From: Candidatus Thorarchaeota archaeon MP11T_1
GTDB lineage: Archaea > Asgardarchaeota > Thorarchaeia > Thorarchaeales > Thorarchaeaceae
Assembly: GCA_002825515.1 (NCBI GenBank)
Contig: PJET01000107.1
Span: 1-6,834, forward strand
Direction of reading: 5' to 3'
DNA: 6,834 nucleotides
Positions 1 through 5,821 of this stretch are shown in pieces. The position numbers and the translations under genes were made by a program. Position 1 is the first letter of the stretch. Every line of letters starts with the position of its first letter. Under the pieces are notes generated by a model, which was given only the letters and a program-made list of their open reading frames with translations, had not been told where the DNA came from and searched no databases.

Positions 1-490
1 GTGTGAAACCTGCGGTTTCGGAAACTCTACTGAACGCACCATCAGCACCTACAACAAGGCTTGCTCTTGCCTGTTCATTCTGATTGTATTTGACTCCCAC
101 GACTGACTTTTCATCCTTAATGACTGAACTAACCCTCGCTTTGTATCTGAATTCTGCACCATCAGAAAGAGCACGGTCTCTCATTAGCTCCTGACATTTG
201 TCCTCATCAAACAGGTATGAGTTCCCAAGAAGTGTTCTGTCCACGATTATGTTTGCCCCAGTGTCCAGACTCTCCCCTACAATTGAGGTGTATTTGTTCG
301 CTATATATCCTGAATTGGGTCTGACTCTAAGGAAGTTCAGAGCTTTATCAGTGACAAGTTCACCCATCAGTGAGTCAGTCACTCGCTCACGTTTCTCCAA
401 TACTAGTGTCTTCAAGCCCTGTTTCGCAGACTGTTCAGCTGTCATTAACCCGGCTGGACCAGTACCTGCGATAAGCACATCATAGGTCAT
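1..490 (-). CDS. FAD-dependent oxidoreductase, geranylgeranyl reductase family (3' part outside window)
   Basis: This is the N-terminal 163 residues of a flavoprotein whose 3' end lies beyond the left edge. It starts at ATG 490 as MTYDVLIAGTGPAGL, the Rossmann dinucleotide motif (G9, G11, G14), with the expected acidic ribose-binding residue E32 at the end of the second strand (TLVLEKR). A second flavin motif, VVGADGAFSRV, has D150 and G151. The order of elements (YDV..GxGPAG, a region binding the prenyl or lipid substrate, an 'LFDEDKCQELM' segment, then GADG) resembles archaeal geranylgeranyl reductases, which saturate the isoprenoid chains of membrane lipids. The typical Cys-Gly-Gly stretch after the ribose Glu is not present. 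It could therefore be a related FAD monooxygenase-like enzyme with another substrate. It is transcribed divergently from the gene at 620. Only a weak purine-rich stretch precedes the start. Confidence 0.8.
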   Translation of the reverse strand, partial: MTYDVLIAGTGPAGLMTAEQSAKQGLKTLVLEKRERVTDSLMGELVTDKALNFLRVRPNSGYIANKYTSIVGESLDTGANIIVDRTLLGNSYLFDEDKCQELMRDRALSDGAEFRYKARVSSVIKDEKSVVGVKYNQNEQARASLVVGADGAFSRVSETAGFT

Positions 491-584
491 ACTTCTTTCA
501 TCCGTGGAACCTTGTGGTTAGACGCAAGTCCCTTTTGACTAGTTCAAAACTCTTTCTAATGGGTCGTCAAAGTGAGTTCACAAG

Positions 585-592
585 GTATAATA
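585..592 (+). promoter_or_regulatory. Archaeal TATA-like box for the gene at 620
   Basis: The sequence GTATAATA lies in the 129-bp divergent intergenic region. Its centre is about 31 bp before the ATG at 620, so a transcript starting about 26 bp downstream of the box would have almost no leader. No Shine-Dalgarno sequence precedes the ATG, which fits leaderless translation. The box is almost symmetric, and an equally clear box for the minus-strand flavoprotein was not found. Confidence 0.45.
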
Positions 593-619
593 CAAAGTCG
601 AATGTGAGAATTCAGGCTG

Positions 620-1024
620 ATGGTGATAGCAATTCGATTATTGATGTTTCATGTCGATAGTTTCTGGTATAGACCAAATGAGTCCAATTCAAATGACCGA
701 ACTGAGATTGGAGAATCCCTTCATGTTTGGATACATTGCGAAGAAGATGACGAAGTAAACAGAGCTAGTGTTCTCAGAAAGATGGTGAAGAATATCAGAT
801 GGTTGGCGAAGAAGAATGGATGCAATGCTGTCACTCTTCACTCTTTTGCTCATCTCGACGACAACAAATCAGACCCCAAGTTCGCAGATGCACTCATCGA
901 AGAAGCTGCCTCGAAACTACATGATCGGGAATTTGATGTTCACATAGTTCCATTCGGAGCTTTCTACGAGTTCAATCTCCATGTAAAGGGACCCTCATTG
1001 GCAAAGGTCTTCAAAAGGTTCTGA
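620..1024 (+). CDS. Stand-alone archaeal threonyl-tRNA synthetase editing-domain protein
   Basis: This 134-aa protein has the architecture of the archaeal ThrRS N-terminal editing domain, a D-aminoacyl-tRNA-deacylase-like fold that hydrolyses Ser-tRNA(Thr). Recognisable blocks are the N-terminal strand 'IRLLMFHVDSFWY', the central 'LHSFAHLDD' (H78) and the C-terminal 'IVPFGAFYEFNLHVKG' (P111 to G124). The length matches the editing domain alone: no catalytic or anticodon-binding domain follows before the TGA at 1022. Stand-alone editing proteins are known in some archaea, where they act in trans. Compared with the Pyrococcus domain as I remember it, the histidine of the FAH motif is kept. The lysine after PFGYY and the glutamate after KGHPLA appear replaced, by Y116 and K129, so catalysis may be altered or lost. 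The start at ATG 620 fits the family N-terminus and the TATA-like box upstream. Family assignment is fairly secure; activity is not. Confidence 0.78.
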   Translation: MVIAIRLLMFHVDSFWYRPNESNSNDRTEIGESLHVWIHCEEDDEVNRASVLRKMVKNIRWLAKKNGCNAVTLHSFAHLDDNKSDPKFADALIEEAASKLHDREFDVHIVPFGAFYEFNLHVKGPSLAKVFKRF

Positions 1025-1317
1025 TGAATGAGGTGGGGGAAGGTTATGATATCAACACGACCATTATCTCTTGTGTTGGTTTATCTCTCAAGATGGAAGA
1101 CTCGTGCCTACCTCTGGAAGGACATTCTGTATATCTCAGTTCGTACCTGTGCCTTGTATTTTTGAAACTACTTGATTTACATGTATGGAAGAATTTGAGA
1201 GCTGGAGGCTGCTCTATGAAGATTTTTCTGAGAGAATAGAGGTATTCTCGAAGAAAGAGTAGGACTCAGGATTTTAGTAGGTGGGTTCATAACATCTTAA
1301 GCAGACGTGAGAGTGCG
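1025..1317 (+). other. Intergenic stretch with doubtful small ORFs, possibly a decayed small gene
   Basis: No confident gene is visible in these 293 bases. A 39-codon ORF (ATG 1046 to TGA 1163-1165) begins 9 bases after an excellent Shine-Dalgarno match, GAGGTGG at 1030-1036. It encodes a basic, hydrophobic peptide (MISTRPLSLVLVYLSRWKT...). A 26-codon ORF (ATG 1185 to TAG 1263-1265) encodes a charged peptide, MEEFESWRLLYEDFSER... . A longer 71-codon frame from ATG 1024 overlaps the stop of the previous gene, but its cysteine- and serine-rich composition looks non-coding. The protein-like pieces sit in different frames around a T5 run at 1159-1163. That is compatible with remnants of one small frameshifted gene, but chance is equally possible. 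No tRNA or repeat was recognised. Confidence 0.3.
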
Positions 1318-1671
1318 ATGTCCAAGACCAAGTACACTCCACGAGGCTATCAGACCCACATTCTTGAGGAAGTGGGAAAGAGGGTTGGAACTCCTCTACT
1401 TCTAGAGCTGGACTGCGGTCTCGGAAAACGATTCATCACTCACCAACTAGTCGCAGAGAGATTTCCAGATTCAAAATTCATCATTATCGTTCATTCTTCA
1501 TCGTCGCTTGCAGAAACAGTTGATTATCTCAAGGGAGAGTATGGGGGACTCGAGGATGATCTTGGCGAGTTGTCCTCACGGGTGCCCTCTGGAAAGCGTC
1601 AATATATCCTTCGTGAAAAAAGAGTCATTGTAGCTACACTGGAATGTTCAGGAAAGACCCCTCCCTGTTAA
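1318..1671 (+). CDS. Hef/FANCM-like SF2 helicase, N-terminal part (frame broken)
   Basis: This 117-aa frame encodes the first half of RecA-like domain 1 of an SF2 helicase related to archaeal Hef. It has a Q-like motif 'PRGYQ' (residues 8-12) and a Walker A-like loop LDCGLGKRF (residues 31-39). The loop keeps K37, but the usual Thr/Ser is R38. A 'FIIIVHSSSSLAE' strand corresponds to motif Ia, and 'KRVIVATLE' (101-109) matches motif Ib. After E109 the frame changes: the last eight residues (CSGKTPPC) do not belong to the family, and the coherent continuation lies in the -1 frame from about 1644. The start ATG follows a Shine-Dalgarno-like GTGAG at 1307-1311. It should be read with the next ORF as one gene of about 472 codons carrying a single-base frame break. 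Confidence 0.7.
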   Translation: MSKTKYTPRGYQTHILEEVGKRVGTPLLLELDCGLGKRFITHQLVAERFPDSKFIIIVHSSSSLAETVDYLKGEYGGLEDDLGELSSRVPSGKRQYILREKRVIVATLECSGKTPPC

Positions 1672-2735
1672 AGGCATTTGAAATTGTACTCATCAATGAG
1701 GTCGATACGCTTGTCCGGAGATCAGGAGGACGGACTGCCATAGTCTATCCTTGGCCTACATTACTCATGTTTCTTGAAGATAAGTGGCTCATTGGTATGA
1801 GTGGGACTCTTCGTGATGACCACGCTGTATTCACGCAGGAACAGGTTGAGATTAGAAAAGAGCTTGATACACTCAGGCAACATTTCCCAGGCGCTGAACT
1901 CCTTACAATGGAAGATCTCTATGATACAGATGTTGAGGAATACGTGGAGCTAACATTTCTCACTGTTAATACAGTCAACGACACTCGGATTCGATCCTTA
2001 TCAAAAGTCATTGACGAATTGATTCGGACTACGAGAGCAGATATCATGAGTGAACTTGCAGAGAGCGATAACCTCGGTCTTGTTGATGGGGATGCTCGCC
2101 GAGTGCACCTGATGATTGAGAGGCTTCCTATTACTGAAGAGCTGAAAGGTCGATACTCTGGCCTGTTGATGCTCCGGAAATATGTATACGCAATGCCACC
2201 GAAGCAATTTCTTAGAATGTTTCACAGTGATTATCTGAAACATTACTTTAACGTGAGCGAGCTTCGAAAGACACTCCCTACTATCTCTTCCAAAGTTACG
2301 AGTGTTTTGAAGATTGCAGTCAAACACAAGAAGACCGTAGTATTAACCTCCTATCTCGAAATGGTTTCTCAGGTGAAGGATGTGCTAACCAAGTCCGGGT
2401 TGAATGTATTGACAATCACTGGCAAAACCCGTGACAAAGGGGAGGTTCTCAAATCATTTCGAGAGGATGATGATGCACAAGTGCTTGTTATGTCTCCAGT
2501 CGGTGAACGTGATCTGGATATCCCTCAGGCTGATATCATGATAGTATGTGACTCTATTAACACTAGCAAGACTATGTACCAGAAATTCAAGCGTACTAGA
2601 GGCGGTATCGTTGTGCTACTCGCCTATTCTGGAACATCTGAAGTGCGCAAAGTGGAACACTTGATGACCCGTATTTTAGATAGATATCCCTGGTCTACAG
2701 CAGTGCTGGAAACACCGTCTGAAAAGCTGGGTTAG
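1644..2735 (+). CDS. Hef/FANCM-like SF2 helicase, remainder (continues from the previous frame)
   Basis: These 363 residues continue the helicase begun at 1318. Motif II is 'INEVD' (N18, E19) where DEAH or DECH is expected. Motif III is 'GMSGT' (51-55). A helical insertion of about 160 residues follows, placed like the Hef/FANCM thumb domain. RecA-like domain 2 has motif IV 'VVLTSYLEMV' (232-241), motif V 'SPVGERDLDIP' (284-294; Hef-type proteins have GEEGLD) and motif VI 'QKFKRTRGG' (313-321; QRxGRxGR expected). The C-terminus ends shortly after domain 2, with no XPF-type nuclease or HhH domain, unlike full-length euryarchaeal Hef. The annotated ATG at 1644 overlaps the upstream ORF by 28 bases and is probably an internal Met, since the family fold requires the upstream half. 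The long intact frame argues against old pseudogene decay. ATPase activity is doubtful given the altered motifs. Confidence 0.7.
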   Translation: MFRKDPSLLKAFEIVLINEVDTLVRRSGGRTAIVYPWPTLLMFLEDKWLIGMSGTLRDDHAVFTQEQVEIRKELDTLRQHFPGAELLTMEDLYDTDVEEYVELTFLTVNTVNDTRIRSLSKVIDELIRTTRADIMSELAESDNLGLVDGDARRVHLMIERLPITEELKGRYSGLLMLRKYVYAMPPKQFLRMFHSDYLKHYFNVSELRKTLPTISSKVTSVLKIAVKHKKTVVLTSYLEMVSQVKDVLTKSGLNVLTITGKTRDKGEVLKSFREDDDAQVLVMSPVGERDLDIPQADIMIVCDSINTSKTMYQKFKRTRGGIVVLLAYSGTSEVRKVEHLMTRILDRYPWSTAVLETPSEKLG

Positions 2736-2749
2736 TTCTGTCATTACGA

Positions 2750-2756
2750 TTATAAG
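2750..2756 (+). promoter_or_regulatory. TATA-like box for the acpS-fkbH-ACP operon
   Basis: The sequence TTATAAG (within GATTATAAGAG) lies in the 50-bp gap after the helicase. Its centre is about 33 bp before the TTG codon at 2786. A start about 26 bp downstream of the box would give a leader of only a few bases. This supports TTG as the first codon and the idea that the operon is expressed independently of the helicase. Confidence 0.5.
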
Positions 2757-2785
2757 AGCCGCAGGTTATTCGAGCAAGAAACAAG

Positions 2786-3223
2786 TTGACTGATGACAGC
2801 TTTGATGATATTGGTCTTGGTACTGACATTGTAGAGATACAGAGGTTCCGAAACCTTGATTCAGAGTCCCCCTTTTTCACCCGAATCTTTACTACTAAGG
2901 AACTTGAGTATTGTAACAGGTTTTCCGATTCAGCTCCACATCTTGCGTCCACATTTGCTGGAAAAGAAGCAGTCGTGAAAGCTACCAGTTCAATCTGCAG
3001 ACTTCCATTTGATTCAATTGAAATCCTTCGAACTGCGGATGGAGCCCCCTATGTTTTGATTCATCAACAGTATCCTCTAAAAATCTGTGTGAGTCTATCT
3101 TATTCATCATCACATGCAGTTGCTATTGCACTTGCCCTCCCCCATTCTATTACTGACCAAAAGCATATTCAGGGAATACTTGACGACACTATTCAAGAAC
3201 TTCTACCTGGCGGTGAGATGTAA
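2786..3223 (+). CDS. acpS: Holo-[acyl-carrier-protein] synthase (AcpS-type phosphopantetheinyl transferase)
   Basis: AcpS transfers 4'-phosphopantetheine from CoA to the serine of an acyl carrier protein, turning apo-ACP into holo-ACP. The 145-aa product has the family signature 'IGLGTDIVEIQRF' (9-21), which includes the Mg-binding D14. It also has 'FAGKEAVVKA' (57-66), with metal ligand E61 and K65, and a 'VSLSYSSSHAVAIAL' strand (102-116). In the last block the usual His of 'SxSH' is Y106. About 25 residues follow the last core strand as a tail. The size is close to trimeric bacterial AcpS. No in-frame ATG or GTG precedes the signature, so the start is TTG 2786, supported by the TATA-like box just upstream. 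Its TAA overlaps the next start (TAATG), indicating tight coupling to the FkbH gene. The ACP encoded two genes downstream is the obvious substrate. Such enzymes are uncommon in archaea. Confidence 0.9.
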   Translation: MTDDSFDDIGLGTDIVEIQRFRNLDSESPFFTRIFTTKELEYCNRFSDSAPHLASTFAGKEAVVKATSSICRLPFDSIEILRTADGAPYVLIHQQYPLKICVSLSYSSSHAVAIALALPHSITDQKHIQGILDDTIQELLPGGEM

Positions 3224-5046
3224 TGAACGATTCTGTCGAGGATGTCTTGAAATCTGTCAGAAACGACCCCTCGTATCTCAACATATGGAGTGCTTACAAG
3301 AGGATTCAGAACATGGATATTCCTATCCTGGATGAAAAAGATGCAATACAACTAGCTGTTATTGGTTCATCTACACTAGAACCGCTTGCAGCATGTATCG
3401 ATGTCAAATCTAGGCTTGAGGGTTTCAACCCGGCTACATTCGTAGGAGGGTTCAATACATATCGTCAGGAAGCTATGGACAAAACGTCGTCTCTCTACAA
3501 AGCCAAACCCGACGTGGTTATTCTCGCTGTTGATGCATGGTCTGTCCTTGACCATATGTTTTTGAGCATATTCCCGAGAACAAGTGAGAATGAGAGAAGT
3601 GAGCTCAAAAAACAACTTGTCAAAGATGTCGCATCTATAGCACAAATTCTGGAAAAACACACTTCAGCCATCATCTTATTGAACAATTTCGTCGTCCCAG
3701 TATTCTCGCCTCTTGGAATTGTTGATAACAAACAAAAAACAGGACTCAAGAGATTCTTCGAGGATGCGAACTCAGAACTTGCAGAGTTTTTCAGTGAAAG
3801 TAGTAGAGTGTTTGTTGTGGATCTGGACTCTACTGCAAGTGATTTTGGCAAATCACGTATAACTAACTGGAACACATGGTACCGTGGATCTGTTCCTTTC
3901 AGTGAGGATTTCACACCCTTTTTGGCTGATACATACCTCCGGTATATTCGCGCATTGAAGGGAAGTACAAAGAAGTGTATAGTTCTGGATCTCGACAACA
4001 CTCTTTGGGGCGGCATTATTGGTGAAGATGGAATTGAAGGGATTAAACTAGGAAATGTATCTCCTGGAATCGAATATGTTGATTTTCAAAGAGGTCTTCT
4101 TAGTCTTTACAACAGAGGTATAATCCTCGCAATCTGCAGCAAAAACAACTACGATGATGCAATCAAAGTCTTTCAGGAACATCCCTTCCAGATATTAAAG
4201 GAAGAACACTTCGCAGCCATGAGGATAAACTGGCAGAATAAGGCCGCAAACATAGCTGAACTCGCAAAAGAGATCAATATCGGTCTTGACAGCATGGTGT
4301 TCTTTGATGATAATCCTGTAGAACGTTCAATAGTTACACAGGCACATCCTGAGGTTCTTGTTGTTGACTTGCCAAAGAACTCTCGACTCTATAGAGAAAC
4401 TCTTGAGAATCTCGATGTTTTTGATGTTCTTTCCCTTACTAAGGAAGATATGGCTCGTGGAGAGATGTACGTTGGAAAACGAAAACGTGCTGAATTAGAA
4501 ACGAGTGTAGAGTCCATCGAAGATTTTCTCAGAACTTTGGATTTGAAAGTTCGAATAAAACCAGTGGACGACTTTGATTCACCTCGAGTTGTACAACTCA
4601 TTGGAAAGACTAACCAGTTCAACCTAACAACCCGAAGATACACAGATGCTGAAGTTCAACAGTTTCGGAAAGATGAGAACTCTATTGTATACAGTATGGC
4701 TGTGACTGACAAGTTTGGAGATGAGGGAGTAGTGGGTGTAGCCATCATCAAGAAGAAGAATGGCGACTGGTGGATCGACAATTTGCTCATGAGTTGTAGA
4801 GTTATTGGTCGTTCTATTGAAACAGCTCTTCTGGCCAAGATTGTCAGTGATGCGCAAGATGAAGGTGCTTCACGCATCATCGGGGAGTATATCCCAACAA
4901 AAAAGAACCCCCCTGCAGCCGATTTTTATGAAAAACATGGTTTCGGAATGCCTGCTCAAACTGATGATAATGGTACTAGTTGGATACTGAATCTGGACAC
5001 TGACACAGTTGAGGTGCCAGAATGGATTGAACTAACCGAGGAATAA
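3223..5046 (+). CDS. fkbH: FkbH-like protein: HAD-IIIC family glyceryl-ACP synthase with GNAT-like C-terminal domain
   Basis: FkbH-type enzymes take a glycerate unit from 1,3-bisphosphoglycerate, remove the phosphate and transfer the glyceryl group to the phosphopantetheine thiol of an ACP. This 607-aa protein is full length. An N-terminal SGNH-like region carries 'LAVIGSSTLEPLA' (44-56) and 'KPDVVILAVDAW' (95-106). The HAD phosphatase core follows, with motif I 'VLDLDNTLWGGIIGEDG' (D256 nucleophile, D258), motif II S306 in 'ICSKNN', K340 in 'WQNKAANI' and motif IV 'FFDDNP' (D362, D363). The family hallmark 'GKTNQFNLTTRRYT' (461-474) opens a GNAT-like acyltransferase domain that runs to about residue 590. 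All HAD catalytic residues appear intact. The ATG overlaps the AcpS stop and is preceded by GGTGAG at 3212-3217. The ACP gene begins 4 bp downstream. The acyl group is inferred as glyceryl from the family; a related C3 unit is possible. Confidence 0.92.
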   Translation: MNDSVEDVLKSVRNDPSYLNIWSAYKRIQNMDIPILDEKDAIQLAVIGSSTLEPLAACIDVKSRLEGFNPATFVGGFNTYRQEAMDKTSSLYKAKPDVVILAVDAWSVLDHMFLSIFPRTSENERSELKKQLVKDVASIAQILEKHTSAIILLNNFVVPVFSPLGIVDNKQKTGLKRFFEDANSELAEFFSESSRVFVVDLDSTASDFGKSRITNWNTWYRGSVPFSEDFTPFLADTYLRYIRALKGSTKKCIVLDLDNTLWGGIIGEDGIEGIKLGNVSPGIEYVDFQRGLLSLYNRGIILAICSKNNYDDAIKVFQEHPFQILKEEHFAAMRINWQNKAANIAELAKEINIGLDSMVFFDDNPVERSIVTQAHPEVLVVDLPKNSRLYRETLENLDVFDVLSLTKEDMARGEMYVGKRKRAELETSVESIEDFLRTLDLKVRIKPVDDFDSPRVVQLIGKTNQFNLTTRRYTDAEVQQFRKDENSIVYSMAVTDKFGDEGVVGVAIIKKKNGDWWIDNLLMSCRVIGRSIETALLAKIVSDAQDEGASRIIGEYIPTKKNPPAADFYEKHGFGMPAQTDDNGTSWILNLDTDTVEVPEWIELTEE

Positions 5047-5050
5047 CACG

Positions 5051-5290
5051 ATGACTGAATTCGAAGAAAAACTCCTAGATATCCTTTCAAAGGTCTTTCT
5101 TCTAAACAAAGATAAAATCACAGATGACCTCAGACGGAAAGATTTCGAACCTTGGGATTCGATGAATCATCTCATCATCGTGACTGAAATTGAAAACGAG
5201 TTTGAGATATTCTTCGAAGATGAAGAAGTTGTTGACATGTGGACTGTGGGTGATATTAAGAAGGTTCTTGGAACCAAACTATCAAATTAG
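5051..5290 (+). CDS. Discrete acyl carrier protein, partner of the FkbH-like enzyme
   Basis: This 79-aa acidic protein has the four-helix acyl/peptidyl carrier layout. The phosphopantetheine attachment site is S37 in 'PWDSMNHLIIV'; most carriers have DSL, and the leading WDS is typical of carriers paired with FkbH. Helix 2 ('NHLIIVTEIENEFEI') and the C-terminal 'WTVGDIKKVL' helix match the family. It lies 4 bp after the FkbH-like gene, with a strong GAGGAA Shine-Dalgarno at 5038-5043. With AcpS at the head of the same operon, the set holds both the activator and the acyl donor enzyme for this carrier. No condensing enzyme or glyceryltransferase that would consume the charged carrier is visible in the window. 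Confidence 0.9.
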   Translation: MTEFEEKLLDILSKVFLLNKDKITDDLRRKDFEPWDSMNHLIIVTEIENEFEIFFEDEEVVDMWTVGDIKKVLGTKLSN

Positions 5291-5310
5291 ACTATGATAG
5301 GAGCTTGACA

Positions 5311-5334
5311 TAAGGCTTCTCAACCTTAATTTTG
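5311..5334. terminator. Possible weak terminator between convergent operons
   Basis: In the 78-bp convergent gap, TAAGG (5311-5315) pairs with CCTTA (5324-5328) across an 8-base loop and is followed by a short T-rich stretch ending at 5333. The stem is only 5 bp and the T tract is short. The call rests mainly on position, since both the plus-strand operon and the minus-strand pair must end here. Confidence 0.25.
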
Positions 5335-5368
5335 CGCGTCACTATATGGATGGTTGACAGAATCAGTC

Positions 5369-5815
5369 CTAGTTTCTCTTTGGTTCAAGTTTCTGAACAG
5401 CACGGGCAGGATTTCCAGCGACCATTGTTAACGGAGGGACATCCTTACTGACTACTGCACCAGCTGCGACGATGGCCCCCTCTCCAACAGTGACACCAGG
5501 AAGGATGATTGCTCCTGCAGCTATCCAGGCTCCTTTTCCAATGACTACCTTTTTTGGACCTTCATGAAAGATCTGTCTTTTTTGATGGTAGGGGCTTGCA
5601 CCTGAATGAGCCATGAGTTTAACACCTGGTCCAATGCTAGCCCAGTCCCCTATCTCAATGTACTCTGGGTATTCGCCATCTACTAAAACCTGAAATCCTA
5701 TGTAGACTCCCTTTCCAATCTTGACACCGCATCTTCGATAAACACTTGCTCGAAATTGGTACGAAGGTGCCAACCAAGCCAGAATACGTAAGAATCTTCC
5801 AAGCAGTTTTCCCAT
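5369..5815 (-). CDS. Sugar O-acetyltransferase, left-handed beta-helix (hexapeptide repeat) family
   Basis: The 148-aa protein belongs to the WcaF/Maa/xenobiotic acetyltransferase group, which moves acetyl groups from acetyl-CoA to sugar hydroxyls, often on surface polysaccharides. Imperfect hexapeptide repeats appear as 'VKIGKGVYIGFQVLV' (31-45) and 'IEIGDWASIGPGVKL' (53-67). They continue as 'VVIGKGAWIAAGAIILPG' (90-107) and 'VTVGEGAIVAAGAVVSKD' (108-125). H70 in 'LMAHSG' sits where family members carry the catalytic His. The 'VAGNPARAV' motif (132-140) is the typical acetyl-CoA-binding end of the helix. A basic-hydrophobic N-terminus (GKLLGRFLRILAWLAP) could contact membrane or substrate. 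The start lies 6 bp after the stop of the deacetylase-like gene, and AGGAA sits in that gap, so the two are co-transcribed. The exact sugar acceptor cannot be told from sequence. Confidence 0.88.
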   Translation of the reverse strand: MGKLLGRFLRILAWLAPSYQFRASVYRRCGVKIGKGVYIGFQVLVDGEYPEYIEIGDWASIGPGVKLMAHSGASPYHQKRQIFHEGPKKVVIGKGAWIAAGAIILPGVTVGEGAIVAAGAVVSKDVPPLTMVAGNPARAVQKLEPKRN

Positions 5816-5821
5816 TTCCTG

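Noticed and set aside
198..485. Plus-strand open frame of 95 codons
   Set aside because: It is antisense to the flavoprotein, whose Rossmann and GADG motifs are clear on the minus strand; its own sequence is serine-rich with no recognisable motif.
1024..1239. 71-codon frame starting at the TGATG overlap with the ThrRS-editing gene
   Set aside because: The overlap looks like translational coupling, but the composition and lack of any family resemblance suggest a chance frame; described within the intergenic entry instead.
1616..1621. A6 run as a programmed -1 slippery site
   Set aside because: In the zero frame the run reads GAA AAA AGA, which does not fit the X XXY YYZ heptamer, and family-like sequence continues for about eight codons after it in the original frame.
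3495..4016. Minus-strand 173-codon frame inside the FkbH-like gene
   Set aside because: It is a shadow of the FkbH-like coding sequence, which carries intact HAD motifs on the plus strand across the same bases.
4389..4880. Several minus-strand frames within the GNAT-like region of the FkbH-like gene
   Set aside because: They are mutually overlapping shadows with no motif, opposite a strongly conserved domain.
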